DNA of 64,000 bases from Planoprotostelium fungivorum (lineage: Eukaryota; Evosea; Variosea; Cavosteliida; Cavosteliaceae). Both the position numbers and the translations under genes were made by a program. How positions within the stretch are numbered: the stretch's first letter is position 1; each line of letters opens with the position of its first letter. The DNA lies in assembly GCA_003024175.1 (NCBI GenBank), contig MDYQ01000018.1:221554-285553 (forward strand). The letters run 5' to 3'. The notes beneath the pieces are model-generated. The model was not told where the DNA came from. It made no database searches and was given only the letters and a program-made list of their open reading frames with translations. Shown here in pieces: positions 12,511 through 25,009 of the stretch.

Positions 12511-13130
12511 GAGAACATTAGTCCAGTACATTACATTTAAAACTTGTTTTTCGATAATATCGACAGCGCGAAACCATGTCATCATTCATCAACATTAAAA
12601 GGCTACACTGGATTTGTCGTTATCTCCTCTCGAATACCACCTGCTCTTGTTTCAATGCTCATTATATTGCCGCCGTGGTAGAGGTGATCACACCCCACCC
12701 TCTTTCTTATTCCTCGCAATACTGGTCTCCCAAGGGAGAAGGGTCACCTGTGCGCAGCACTGACCCAAATGGATGACATTGACCCAATACGAACCCGACA
12801 CTCCATTCGTCAGAATGGCTATTCAGTCGGTGTCACGCTAACAACCGTGGCAGCCATATATTCACGTGCGGAGGGGTCGTGTAATGGTTGAATTACATTC
12901 TTCAGATTCAGAAGCGCACAAAAGGTCATCAGGCAGACAAAAAATTAAATTTAATTTTTATTTTATGAACAAGTCGAGATGGTGTCATGGAGCCGGGGGC
13001 TGTGGCTGATTATTCACAGATGCGTTGTGGTATTACAGAGTGAGGGCAAAACCACAAGGTCTAGCGCCATCCTATCTTTTTTCCATCTTCCGTGACACGA
13101 GTACAAAGTTGTGGCTTTTTGACAAGGCAG
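12511..13130. other. Intergenic stretch
   Basis: No gene is supported here. It contains an A/T-rich patch at about 12940-12965 (AAATTAAATTTAATTTTTAT) and no long open frame with gene-like composition. It separates the minus-strand charged gene from the plus-strand MORN gene, so it probably holds divergent promoters. Confidence 0.4.
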
Positions 13131-14156
13131 TCGGAGTGGTGAGATCACATTCTGTGATGCGTTCTGTGATGACCGATCGAAACAGAGCCAAGTTGCCAGT
13201 GAAGAGAAGAACGGTAAAGCCTTCTCCCTCAGGTCGACTTTCTTCTGTCCCATCGCAACCGATCAGTTTGAGAGAGATTTCGTCTTCTACCTCACAGATA
13301 ACGCTACCTTCTTCTACTTACAAGCTTTGAATCAGACAGATTACGAGGTGACTTGTCATCCATCTAGCGCTCTTCTGTCACATGCCTGATGTTGTCTCAC
13401 AGGCGTGGCTACAAGTGTTGCTCAGCCACAGTGCTGTCGACGCGAGCCTAGCCGAGTCGAAGACAGTGCATTCTACGATATCGGTAGTCACTACAGAAGT
13501 CCGTGGTAACGGTGACAAATACAAATATTTGTTGATTCAGATGATTATCATGGTCACGGAAAGTACACTTGGAAGAGCGGTAAAACGTATGTCGGAGAGT
13601 TAAAGCACGGTCGATTCCACGGAAAGGGTGAGTATGGTACGCAATCATCAGCTTATCTTTGCAGGAATTTCCACGTACAGTAATGGAAACCGTTATGAGG
13701 GATCGTTTGCATCAGATCTTTTTAACGGTCAAGGAACGTGTATCTGGAAGAACGGTGATGTGTACGTTGGACATTTTAAAGCTGGTATGTTTGACGGAAA
13801 GGGTAAGTCGATCACATCTGCACGAGCATGTGACACAATCTCAAGTGCATGATGATCTACGTCTTTAATTTTGGTTGTTGTGAATCGTTCGAGAGGTGTC
13901 CGACACTGTCAAGACCAGGCACACTTAGTGACCATGTTGATGATCGATCGATCAGCAGATCCTGTGGAGGGAGAGGACTGAACCCAGCTATGACTTCGTC
14001 GATCATCTGGCTCCAATTAGACTTCATCCATCAGAAACATGGATCACCATAAGCTCGGACCAGTGTTTCGATTTTTCAAGAAGCCTCTTCTCCTGCAAAT
14101 TTGAAGATCTTTTCTCCTTGACCCGCTCCAAACTTCGCATCCAAAACTCTGCATGA
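13131..14156 (+). CDS. MORN-repeat protein
   Basis: Two exons at about 13541-13611 and 13665-13804 join across a GTGAGT...TTTGCAG intron. They encode two and a half MORN repeats, including HGHGKYTWKSGKTYVGEL, GNRYEGSFASDLFNGQGTCI and GDVYVGHFKAGMFDGKG. MORN repeats bind membranes or scaffold partners. An upstream segment (about 13131-13350, STFFCPIATDQFERDF) can be spliced through 13397-13504 into the repeats, but that link is only probable. A downstream open exon at 13956-14156 (LWRERTEPSYDFVDHLAPIR) follows an acceptor and ends in TGA; it may be the last exon. The repeat number is low for a MORN protein. Exon order is supported by splice signals only. Confidence 0.55.
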
Positions 14157-14357
14157 AGCGAAACCACCGCAAGAGAAAGAACCCAATCAAGGTCAACCGA
14201 TGCAAAGACATTGAAGCCTTATCAACCAAGAGGCAGAAGAAAGATCGATTGAAAGATGCTACGGGGTGATTCTCATGTCTCAGTATCACATCTGGATGCA
14301 ATTCTGAGCGAATTACCATCAATACGACAAGCCTCGTCAATAAATTCAATTTTATAT

Positions 14358-15858
14358 TCAGAAGTAGCTCGCACTCGACTGTTCTATACTCTTACTGGCC
14401 CTTCTATCTTTCAATCGTATCGTCAACTTCTTCGCTCCACTCATGAGCCCTGCAAATCCTCTATTCGTCGAAGACTGAGGAACGGCCTGACCGGCTGGCG
14501 TCGCGACAGATTTCGCTTCTGTCTCCACGCTCAATTCTGTTTCATTCAGTTTCACGAGTCGTTGGAAGAGGAGGTCTTCACCTTCCACGTTGGCTGTCAA
14601 TTCTAAGAGCCGAATGACTCTCTCTAGACTGGCCTTCGATGTCTGATAAGCGACAGATAGACTCTCCCTCTGATATCGAACGAACGATCTGGGAAGGAAG
14701 ATCTACACCGAACGTCAACATCATGATGTTCATGATCGATCGCGATCGTCACCTTCTTCGCATCAGCCGTCAACATGACTTTCGGTGATAACATGAGCCT
14801 GGCGTTCACTTCCAATTGTCTCATCAAGTCACCCTCCGGTGAGAAGACTGGTACGTAGCCACCAAAGTTTCTCGATCTCAACAGACAAAAGTGAACGAGC
14901 GGATCGGTCACTGACTCAGTACCCCTGCACCATTCTGCACGGGAAGGCTCAGGGACAAATCTGCCTGGGCGTAGAGTCAGAAGAGATGGATGAAGAGGCG
15001 TGACGTCACCCGTGACAACGGCGAGGAGTTCTTGCAGGCAGTGACACGAAGAGCCTACGACGTACATCTTGGTGGATGACATTTCCTTTCGCAGCGTGCG
15101 GTTCTCTTGGCTGAGACATTGGAGGTGAAACGAGAGACAATTGTAGATGTTGATGCTGTCGAGACGATGAGTCGAATAGGGAGATCGTGCGAAAATTACG
15201 TGAAGATGAGTCTCTTGGTCCAAGACAATTCGGTCAGGGGATCGATCTGATTCATTCAGTTAGAACGCAATTCAAACGACGAGAATAGTTGTGAAGGAAT
15301 AAAGAAAGCGAAATGTTGCAGACGAAAAAAATTGATCTCACGTTCTGCAGTCGAGTGATTCGGAGGAGAAATTTGACGTACAGAGGGCTCTCCACCAGCC
15401 CTTTCCAATCGACCCACCCCCTCCCGTTGCTGAAATCCGCGATCAATCTCGCCACCCTCCTCATCAGCTTCTCTGACAACTCGACTGGATCGTGTTTCTC
15501 TACGGCCGTCTTCGCTTCGTTTAATATGATCCCTCCATCGTACAGCTGTGGACACTGAGACGGATCTACCATTGTCACTCACAACAAAGTGGTAATAGAT
15601 GTCTGAGCTGTCGTGAAACGAGACGTGAGAGCGAGAGAGAGACCGGATGATGCCGCGGTTCATCAGGGCGGTCTGTATGATTTGTACTGCGTTGCCTCGT
15701 TCGTGGCCGAGCCTCTCCATCAGCCAATTTGTTCCCTCCTTTCCTGTTGTGAGTTGAGAATGTATTACAATGATGAAGCGAATAGAATCGAAGAGAGAGG
15801 GTGGGATGAGAAGATTGAAACTACTAACCAGAAAAGGTTCTGAGTTGCCATTTTCCAT
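14358..15858 (-). CDS. DEP domain + DUF547 protein
   Basis: The start ATG at 15858 reads MENGNSEPFL, followed by a roughly 85-nt intron. Exon two is a DEP domain (GKEGTNWLMERLGHERGNAV to SSDIYYHFV), a fold used for membrane or GPCR-linked recruitment. A helical region follows (EKLMRRVARLIADFSNGRGW). The DUF547 region has FGGYVPVFSPEGDLMRQLEV, then a 50-nt intron, then FLPRSFVRYQRESL, matching the family's LP..F.WY pattern. The tail is Lys/Ser-rich and ends SSASYF. DEP+DUF547 proteins occur widely in plants, amoebae and other protists; their biochemical role is not known. The gene looks intact, with about six exons. Confidence 0.8.
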
Positions 15859-15909
15859 CGATCCTTCTCTTTCCTAAATTTCGAATGCCCTCCGAAGGAT
15901 GCAACAACC

Positions 15910-17690
15910 TCAACACCAACTTGTCGATCTAATCGTCTGAGTCACGCGTCCACAGAACGAGATCCTCACTTCCTTCTCTGATATGTCTTTGTTCATTCCC
16001 AATCGAAATGCGATGAGAGAAGCTTGTCTCTTCGGTTTACCTGTGTTCGATCTCACGTTACACTTGCTCTTCATCTTCCTCCTCAAGTCCTCCAAACTAA
16101 CCATGATTTGAGGCTCGGCCGATATCTCTGAATGTCATCAACACCACATCGACGATTGACTTCGATGCAAACCTCCCGCGAACGAGGACCGTGACGATTT
16201 AATCGAATTGAAGGTGCTCTCGTCCGGCCTCCACTCCACGATCTCAGCTTCCGAGTGATGATCAGACTCCTTCGTGTAGATGATGACGTCGTGCATCGTC
16301 ATCAATCTCAGCCCGGTGACAGGCGATGCCAGCTGAAGAGAGTGAAGTGGACTGGATGATCCACGTATCATGATGTCCCACGCGGTGACCCGGCCGGACT
16401 CGTGGCCCACGTAAACCCAATACTGATTCAAGCGTTGAGTCGGAGGAAAAGAGGACGACTCACTTTGAAAGGGTCGTCACGGTGGATCTGGAGGCAAGTG
16501 ATTGCATCTGTGGATGATGTGATCGATGTGTCCGTCGCATCGATGGTGTTCAGATCACCGAATTTTTCTAACGTCTTGGAACTCCTGGAAGATAAGATAC
16601 CCGAAGTATCCGCGGCGATGACGTGGATGTCGTCCATCACGATGGCGGTGACCATGTGAGATAACTTCTCTCTCAACGGCTCTGCCTTCTTCTCGTGTAA
16701 ATCATAGAGATCTAGAACGGATCCAGACACGGTCAACAGCCTGCCCGATTTGGGGTTCCATTTGACGAAGGAGAAGGTTGAAAAGTGATCGTGTGGTGTT
16801 CCTTGCAGTTCCAACTTTCCGGTCTGTAGATTCCACACTTGAAACATCTTGCGACCACCACGTAAGAGGAGGGGCCATGAGAGAGAGCAGAACTCTTGTA
16901 TCAAGGGTGGTGTGGCCAATTCCGTGTTCGAATAAGAAGCCTGTTTCGTTTGCATCAGTCACGGTCATTTTGCATCGTCTCACCCTCGTCACTCGATCCA
17001 ATGAATCATCCGCATCGATCTCGGAGCCGTTGGGCCCTCTTACCGAAAGTCTGGCACTGACTCTCTGATCCTTCTTTGTGAAGGATATAGACTTCCTCAG
17101 TTGACGTATGGCGATGCCCGCCGATCTCGCACATACGAGTGGAATCTCATGCGAAGTTCTCGGGTCCGCCCTGGGTACGACGGTTGCCCGGTCCGAATAG
17201 AGGATGATGACGCGAAGGTGATCGAAGACGATGGCGTCGGGCCGGATGTTGCATTCTCCCCTCTTGTGTGTGGGATCGGGAAAGCGATTGAGATGGAGGC
17301 GTGAGACGTCGTATGTCTGAACCCAGCCGTCTGAGTGATACGTGAGGACGTACGGAAACTCGATGGACATGCACTCGACTTCAGAGAGGCTCTCGATTGG
17401 GACGGGACTGACATCATGAGCTCGATCACTGACGAGTAGATGATGAGACTCACACGTCGCAGTTGAGTACTGGATTGTGATAGATCATGGTGCCGCTGTG
17501 TGCAAATGTTGATACGGTCCAGCCCGCCTCTAACAGATGGACTTCAGCTCTTCGATGATAACGATTTCCCTCTAAAAACTGCGGAACAGCCGACAGAGAG
17601 TACTTCTTGATCGTCATGTTTATGGAGCGTCGTGATAATGTTCGTGGTGTCAAGTTGCTGATTCGTGGCGTTCTGTAAAGATGGAAAGGC
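15910..17690 (-). CDS. Beta-propeller (WD40-like) protein, function unknown
   Basis: Exons on the minus strand encode short blade-like repeats: FPYVLTYHSDGWVQTYDVSR, GGRKMFQVWNLQTGKLELQG, FVKWNPKSGRLLTVSGSVLD and YWVYVGHESGRVTAWDI. These are typical WD40/quinoprotein-like blades with weak WD dipeptides. The C-terminus (VSLEDLRRKMKSKCN ... RSTSWC) is basic and ends at TGA 15910-15912. The first ATG in the reading frame is at about 17617 (MTIKKYSLSAV), but an acceptor at about 17690 and a GTGAGC donor near 17762 suggest one more 5' exon. The gene diverges from SART1, with little space between them. It could be an F-box/WD40 adaptor, but no F-box was recognised. Confidence 0.65.
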
Positions 17691-17847
17691 GTTCAGTTGC
17701 TGGTGCTCCTGTGGAAACGATGCTATCCTCCATCGTTGGGGAGCTTCGGGTGAAGAGCTCACGCAAAATGGCTTGGGTAGCTTTTTTCAAGAATTTTCTA
17801 CAACAGGAGATCTGATGTTGATTCCATCAGAAAAAGAAAGCGACATC

Positions 17848-20800
17848 ATGGACAAAGAGGTGAGGAGTTTGATAATATGTCTGTCGAATGATGAGGAGAG
17901 ACATCTGCGTATAGAGTCATCAGACTGAATTGTGAGCAGTCGACTTCAGATGCTAGAAATTCAGACAGCCACAGAGATAGAGAGGGTATGTTTATTCATT
18001 CCGACCCCTTCTATTTCCGCTGAAATGTTCCATCTTACGAATGATCTGATCGATATCGTAGGCCCTCGTCGTGATGATAGAGACGATGGAAGAAACAAGA
18101 GAAAAGACAGAGAAGAGGACGATAGAGACAGAAGAGACAAACGTCACCGCGAGGACGATGATCGTCGAAAGGTGATTTCCATTGCAAATGATCTCATTGC
18201 TGACCCTCTCAGGACGACAGCAGAAGGAGAGATAACCGACAAAGAGACGATAACAGAGACAAAAGTAGACATCGTGACGAAGATCGAAGAAATGTGAGGA
18301 CATGCTTCTCTCATTCTGCACCTCACAAATCAATAGGACAGCAGAAGTTCTAGAGATGATAGAACGAAAGAGTCACGTGACTCCAATCAGGGTGTGAGTG
18401 CCAGAGACAGTCGCGATCGACAGAAAGACGAGTGAGAAGACGATTTATTGTATTTTAATTTCCTCTCTATCCCATACTCTAATATCCAAGAGAAGAAAAC
18501 GAAACGATGAGAAGTCTGGTTTCGACGACAAACAACAGAACACATATGTACATTTATTGTATTTTATTCTTAGCCTCAACAGAGACGACTACGAATACAT
18601 GGGCAGTTCCAACGCCGCCGGAGAAATCACAATGTCTGTCGAAGAGACGAACAAACTGAGAGCACAACTCGGTCTGAAGCCTCTCGAAGTAGAAGACAAG
18701 AAGAAGGAGAGAGAAGAGAGAGACAAGATGATCGAACAGAACAAGAAGGATCAGAAGATCGTGGAGATCAACTCCCAGATCGAGAGGATGAAGAAGAAGA
18801 GGGCTCTCACCCAGAAATTGGCGGGAAAATCGATCGCAGAGGAGGATGGTGAGTGATGATCATGATGATGATCTTGCATCGTCATGATGATGAGTATCGA
18901 TCGGATGATGATGGTGAACAGATGAAGATGATGGATCAGCTGCATCGTGGGTTGTCAAGAGCAGAGAGAAGGAAAAGCAGCTCGCCGCTCAATTTGACGA
19001 CATGGACAAAGAACTGGTGAGCGTCTCCTCCAACATCATTCTCACTAAATTTTAATTTATTCTCATTTATTCTTATCTTATTTCAAAACGAACAACACCT
19101 GACGATTCACAGGAAGAGAAGAAGACCAAAAACGCTGGAAAACCTTCCACTTCCGGCCTCGTTGTAGATCACGACGTCGCCGATTTCGAGGAGACGGGGG
19201 AGCCCATCATCCTCACCCTCAAAGACGATTACATACTCAAGGTAATTTCCGAGAATCTTCCATCTACAACTCTAACGTCGATAGGACGATGGACTTAACG
19301 ATGACGAATTCCACTTGGAGAACGTAAACATGAGCGAGAGGGCCAGGGCAGTGAAGAACCAAGAGCTGAAGAAGAAGAAACCCATCTACAACGTGTTCGA
19401 GGAGCAGAAGAGCATCTTGGCTCAGTACGATGATGAGTCCGTGAGAAACCCACAGAAGCAGTTTGTCATCGGTGAAGGTGGTGTGACAGAAGAGAAGGAA
19501 GTGAGTGATGCATCATCAACATCGATCGTATCTCATCACATCACATGACCACATCGATCACATCACATCGATCTGCATCATCACATCACACTCACACACA
19601 ATCCAGCAACAAGAAGAAATCAGACAGAAACTGAAGTCCGCCGCCAAATTGTACAACCTCGACACCGACAAGAAGATCGCCACCGAATATCTCAGGGCCG
19701 ACGAAGTGAAGGCGAACCCCCAAGCCTTCAAGAAGAAGGGAGGAAAGAAGAGAGCGACGCGTCAGAAACAAGAAACCGAAGAAGACCCCGTCGACATTTC
19801 TGAGACCCCGGCACAAGTTGCCCCCGAATCGACCGAAGACATGGTGAGTTCACCTCGCGTGGACGATTTAACGTCGACAGTCGGTCGATCAGACGGATTC
19901 CAATGATTTGGGCTCGAGAAGTGCTTCGAGGAAGACACAGAGAGACAGCGAGAAGGCTGATGCTCAGAGCCGTCTGAAGGAGAAGAACTATCGATTGGCC
20001 GCATCGAAGGCAGCGGAGGACAGTCGATCGATGAGGGTGAGACATCGTCGATGTGATCCATCTCATCTTCCATGCAGGAGATGGATCAGCCCCTGATGGA
20101 CGATGATGAGAAGTTGGCGCAGGAACTGAAAAGAGCGAAAGAAATGGCGCAATCGAGGAAAGGCCACGAGGAGTCAGAGATTGCGGCCAGCGTGAAGAAG
20201 CAAGCGGGTGAGCCGAAAATAATCTATTTTATTTCGATTTATTCTCTGTCAGAGGAAGCCGCCCGAGTTGCCGAGACCCTCGCAGCCACATCAGTCCTCT
20301 TCTCTCCTACGACCGAATTCGTCAAGGTGAATGGCGCGTTGTAGTTGTCCGATTCCGACTCCATTCCAGAACATCCAAGTCGAAACGTACGACCCCAACG
20401 ACAGACAAGCACGCAGGAGACCGCAAGAGGCTGCGAGAGAGAGCGACAACGCCGGAGAAGAGTTGGCTGAAGAAATCAAGAGGGAAGCGAGAAGGAAGAG
20501 AGCAGAAGAGAAGGAGAGGCTCAGACAACAAGGAGGTGAACCGATGGAAGAGGGAGAGCAGAAGGTGGAAGAAGAAGAAGAAGAGGAAGGACCCGTCATC
20601 GTGCGTACAGTTTTGGCGGGAAAATTTCGTGACGGTTTTCCAGGAAGAGCCGCTGGTTTCGGATTCGCTGGCTTCCACTCTGGCTCTCATCAATTCGAAC
20701 AAGATGTTGGAAGTGCAAGATCAAGTGTATGTGGGAAGATCCAACGATAGAAAGTTGGATTACGCAGCCGAGAGAGACAAGAAGGTGATCATCATCATCC

Positions 20801-21423
20801 ATCATCATTCATCCATCGATGATCGTGAGCACGCGATCACGAACCGATCATGATTCTCATCGATCACGATCACGATCACGAACCATGATCTTCATCCATC
20901 ACGATCACCCGATCGCCATCCAACTGATCATCATGCAGCAAGGAATCAAAGACAGAGTCAACCTCGTCTACCGCGACGACGCCGGCCGAGTCCTCACCGT
21001 ACAAGAGGCCTTCCGTCAGGTGAATTCCGACGAAATCTCCGCAACCTGACCGTTCCCAGGCTTGCTGGAGATTCCACGGAATGGACCCTTCGAAGAATAC
21101 TCAGGCGAGGAGAATGAGACAGCTGGAGGAACAACAGAAGAAGATGAAGATGTCTTCCACCGACACACCTCTACAGACAGTGTCTGCGATGCAGAAGGAA
21201 CAAGAGAGGACTCAATCGGCTTTTGTCGTTCTCAGCAAGGGTAACAACACACACACGTGAGTTGGCGGGTTGTAGATGGGAGGCTGATGGAACTAGTGCC
21301 CTGCCGACTGCGGTAGAGTCGACCAAGGAGAGAGTGGCAAAGGGAGATGCTGCGTTTGAGGTGACGCCTCTCGTCATGCCGAGGAAGCAGAAGTACGGAC
21401 CGAAGAAGATGGCGAAGAAATAA
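17848..21423 (+). CDS. SART1: SART1/Snu66, U4/U6.U5 tri-snRNP component
   Basis: This nuclear spliceosome protein stabilises the tri-snRNP. The start MDKE at 17848 leads into four small RS/RD-rich exons (RRDDRDDGRNKRKDREEDDR), as in SART1 N-termini. The hallmark MSVEETNKLRAQLGLKPLEV follows at 18632. Later blocks match the family: PIILTLKDDYILK, QKSILAQYDDES, KKIATEYLRADEV, NLVYRDDAGRVLTVQEAFRQ and SSTDTPLQTVSAMQKEQER. The last exon ends KQKYGPKKMAKK with TAA at 21421-21423, and AATAAA follows at about 21439. There are about fourteen exons and the protein is near the usual 800 residues. It appears intact. One intron (about 20600-20640) contains TTTTGGCGGGAAAAT, an E2F-like motif. Confidence 0.95.
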
Positions 21424-21835
21424 GTGGTTCAGATGGAAATAAAAGAAGAGATGGTACGAAAAGAGGGGGAAAATGATTTTATTGTTTTTGAGAAGACATG
21501 ATAGGATGGTGTAGATCATACTGTGTGATGAGATGAAGGTCATTGTGGATGATGTGATTCTGTTAGATGTAAACTATTGTGCCAATGAAGTTGAATCCAT
21601 CTCTTGATGTGATCAATGAACATTACATCTGGGCAGATAGACCTCGATCTTCTGGTCAATATACACGCTCTTCCATTCTCTATGATCAGAGATATGTCTA
21701 TATCGATGAGAAGAACCATCCTGCCCCGTGTACTTTTGTCCAGACATTGTGCCGGAAAATTGATAGTGTGCGGATATCTTCCGAAACTTCCTGGAGTTTA
21801 ATAGATTCTTCCTGACTTCTTCCACACAAAAGAAC
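21424..21835. other. Intergenic stretch with a weak minus-strand ORF
   Basis: It holds the SART1 polyadenylation region and probably the promoter of the histidine-phosphatase gene. A minus-strand open frame at about 21613-21840 (MFFCVEEVRKNLLNSRKFRK) has gene-like composition but no recognised family and no splice partner. It is recorded as possible only. Confidence 0.3.
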
Positions 21836-23255
21836 ATGAGCAGTGCTGTAGAAGTCACTGCATCAGAGAACCTCACATCTCAGGTGATCGATCATCATCA
21901 CAACACATTCCATTAAAATGCATCAGGCAGACATGGTTTTGGAACCAAAGGACAGACTCAATCACATACCACTTTCGAATGGTGAGTTGTCACTGACTCG
22001 AAGTCAACAACCATGCTGATGATTTCACAGTGGACTCACCCAATGTTGACTTGCCAGAGAACCGTAAGAACAGAAAGAGAAACCTCAGCCTCAAAGACAA
22101 ATTGCCAAGTGTGACAGAACAGAAGGATGAGTCAGATTGGCCATATGAACTCGTGCTGGGTGAGACATCTCTCGATAGCTGATGTATTTTATCAACTGAC
22201 ACCTTTCAGTTCGTCACGGACAGAGTGTGAGTTTCGGTCGTCTTCACATCAACAGAGCATGGTATGTCGTAATCATATGACTGATCGAGAGTAGGAGGGT
22301 AACGAAGCCGTCTCACGCTCTAAGCTGGGAGATCTGTCTGCCTACACACCTGACTTCCAGAAGAAGCACTCGTCTTCATATCGTCTAACAGATAAGGGCA
22401 TCGCCCAAGCTAAATTGACTGGCACATATTTGAGAGACAAGATCGGAGATCATTACGATCGTTACTACACATCAGAGTATGTGAGGGCCATGGAAACCGC
22501 AGCTCTCTTGGGTGATTCCCATCTCATTTTCCATCGTCTAATCACTCGTCCACACCATCCTCTAACCTCATGCAGACCTGCCCGAAGCCCAATGGTACAC
22601 TGAGATCACCCTCCGTGAGAGAGACAAGGGACTTTTGGACAATGTCTCCTGGATCGAGCGAAACGAGAAATACGCAGACGAGATGAGAAGAAGAAAACGT
22701 GATGCGTGAGTGTCTAATGTAATCCCATCGTCGCTCATTTTGCATCATCAGTTTTTTCTGGGCTCCACCCGGAGGAGAGAGTTTGGCACAGATTTGCCAG
22801 AGAATCGACCACACGATGACTACTTTGAGAAGAGACTGTAGTAAGAAGAAGGTGCTCATCGTGTGCCACGGAGAGATCATGTGGGGCTTCAGAGTTCGTC
22901 TCGAGAGACTGTCTCAGATTCGATTCCATCAGATGACCAGCTCCGGGGTGTGTGTCTCATCCGATCTTCCCATCTCAATCATCTGATGTCACCATCACAG
23001 GACATGAAAGACAAGATCCACAACACACAGATCCTACAGTACACGAGAGTGCATCCCAAAACGGGTCAAGTCTATCCCGTCTTTAAGTTTATGAGAAGTA
23101 TTTGTCCATGGAAGCCCGAGTATGGCAGTGAAGAGTGGCTCGAGTTTGAGAGGCCAACTTATTCGAACGAAGACCTCATGCACTCTGTACAGACTGTGCC
23201 TAGATTCGTCAACAACAACAAGCCACCTGAATCAGAGGAGGACGTTGACTATTGA
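21836..23255 (+). CDS. Histidine phosphatase superfamily (PGAM-like) protein
   Basis: The ATG at 21836 is followed by three short exons and then the catalytic motif ELVLVRHGQS/EGNEAV, split by an intron exactly after QS. This is the RHG motif of the phosphoglycerate-mutase-like phosphatases, whose His is phosphorylated during catalysis. Further family blocks are YYTSEYVRAMETAALL, the acidic LPEAQWYTEITLRERDKGLL and the second catalytic His in VLIVCHGEIMWGFR. The C-terminus (KFMRSICPWKPEYGSEEWLE) is longer than in glycolytic PGAM and ends EDVDY*. About 340 residues are encoded in eight exons. The substrate is unknown; both metabolic and protein phosphatases occur in the family. The gene looks intact. 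Confidence 0.85.
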
Positions 23256-23383
23256 GATATATAAATCGTTTTCCCTTCTGTTTGTTTCCTCATCGTGATG
23301 ATGATGACGTCAAAAAAGTGATACGGTGAAAATCGAGAATAAAATGGATTTCGTGATGTGATGTCATCACATCGATCGACAGC

Positions 23384-24593
23384 ATGTTACAGAAAGATGT
23401 CGTACCCACGGCATATTTTCAATTGGAGCAGTCAGTCGCTGACGGTTACAATCCTACCATCGACAATGCTCTCCTCTTACCCGATGTGATTATTGTGACA
23501 TCACCATCCACCATCTCATTTCGACAGGAAGATCAACTGATGACTTTCTCTGTCACAAACGATGTGACCTACACCGACGAGAATGAAACCATCGAGTGGA
23601 TCTACGGCGATCTACCCCTCGTCATTGCCGTTCCACACGGTGGATATCTCTTATCACAGAGTCAAGAGGGAAAAAAACCATTTCAAGTTCCAACGCGCGC
23701 ATCGGGTTGCCACGAGCAGGTGATCATCGAACCACAGGAGATTGTCTGACCTCATAGAGGATATATTCACACAAGAATTGTCCAGACATCTCTTTTCATC
23801 CATCAAGAAAGAATTTGGTGGGACACCACACCTCATATTGTGCAGGCTGCACAGAAGTCAAGTCGACATGAACAGAGGGGAGATGGATGCCAGCGACAGT
23901 GAAGAAGGAAGAAGATCGTATCGGTATTATCACAACTGTATCAAGAGATCTATACTCTCCATCACATCGAATGGTGCTTCATCCACATTCGTATCATCTT
24001 CCATCTGATGAAAAGACAGCGTCTGAAGAAAATGATCGATCCGTGGGACTCTTTTTAGACTTACACGGACAGTCTCACGATCCCCGACACCAGATCGGCT
24101 ACATCATCCGAGGTGTCATTTACAATGAAAAGACGGACGATGAGATCGATGTGGACGATCACCTCACGAATACCTGCAGCATCCGTGGTTCTTTGAACGT
24201 GAGTCGTCCATCATTGCATCGAAATAAAATCACCCAGAATAAGACATTGTCCGCCGCCCTGAGAGGACAGAAGAGCCTGGGAAGCCTCTTAGAAGACAAT
24301 GGTTACTCTAGCGTACCCTCTCCCGCTCATCCCAGCCCCGGTACTGTTCCATATTTCAACGGGGGCTACTGCACCGCCACATACGGCTCCTCTACGACAA
24401 ATAAACAAGTGAGAACGATCGGTTTCCATGAGACGGAGAGTGACACGGACAGGAACGGAGTCGCATGAGTTCGATACAAATCGAATCGTCTTACCTGGGT
24501 GTGAGAGACAGTGAAGACAATCGGAGAAAGTTTGCAGAGAGTCTCGCAGTTGTCATGAAGAGCTGGATGATTGAATACATCCATTCAAAATAA
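23384..24593 (+). CDS. N-formylglutamate amidohydrolase-like hydrolase
   Basis: The ATG at 23384 starts MLQKDVVPTAYFQLEQSV. Family motifs in order: DLPLVIAVPHGGYL, RASGCHEQ, then DIFTQELSRHLFSSIKKEFG after a 40-nt intron (GTGATC...ATAGAG), HLILCRLHRSQVDMNR, YRYYHNCI, LFLDLHGQSHDPRHQIGYII, RGQKSLGSLLEDNGYSSVPS and PYFNGGYCTATYG. The HGG and DLHGQ motifs carry likely metal ligands. Introns of 40, about 46 and about 63 nt restore the frame, and the last exon (SSIQIESSYLGVRDSEDNRR) ends at TAA 24591-24593. Bacterial relatives remove formate from N-formylglutamate; the eukaryotic substrate is uncertain. Length is about 350 residues. The AATAAA overlaps the stop codon. Confidence 0.8.
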
Positions 24594-24638
24594 AAGTGGC
24601 AGATGATGTCAATCGACAATCAGTTCATCTTAAAGGCA

Positions 24639-24926
24639 TCATCCTTCGGATACATCGACATCGTCAACACTCTTGTTGATCCAATCGCTGATGAATTCAT
24701 TCGAAAACGACGGATCTACTCGATTGTCAAACATGAGTAACTGTACAATCTTGATGATGCGACCGTCGTGAATGGTGCTGTTGTCCTCTACTGATGGAGG
24801 CTGCCTGTCTGTTACGAAATGTTGCTGTCGTTGATTGATGGATTCACGAGAGGATGGGGCTGTGTCTGTGCGTTTGAGCGCGTGTTGTACAGCGTTCTCT
24901 CGTGGTGATGGCCTTGATGGCAACAC
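24639..24926 (-). CDS. Hypothetical protein, last exon
   Basis: An open minus-strand segment of about 95 codons ends at TGA 24639-24641. The distal half (GRIIKIVQLLMFDNRVDPSF, SNEFISDWINKSVDDVDVSE) looks like a folded helical protein. There is no ATG at the left end, so an upstream exon is expected between 24926 and 25010 but was not found. The gene is convergent with the amidohydrolase gene, 45 bp away. No family is recognised. Confidence 0.4.
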   Translation of the reverse strand: MLPSRPSPRENAVQHALKRTDTAPSSRESINQRQQHFVTDRQPPSVEDNSTIHDGRIIKIVQLLMFDNRVDPSFSNEFISDWINKSVDDVDVSEG

Positions 24927-25009
24927 GAAGGGACGGCAAAATTATAGAAAAGTTGATTTCCACACATCCATGGCTCAACCGTATCAATCGATTCGATGTA
25001 AGATCACAT

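Noticed and set aside
23690-24010. Frame breaks in the amidohydrolase gene suggesting a pseudogene or an 18-nt intron
   Set aside because: Introns of 40 nt (GTGATC...ATAGAG) and about 46 nt (GTGCTT...GACAG) restore a continuous frame that matches family motifs.
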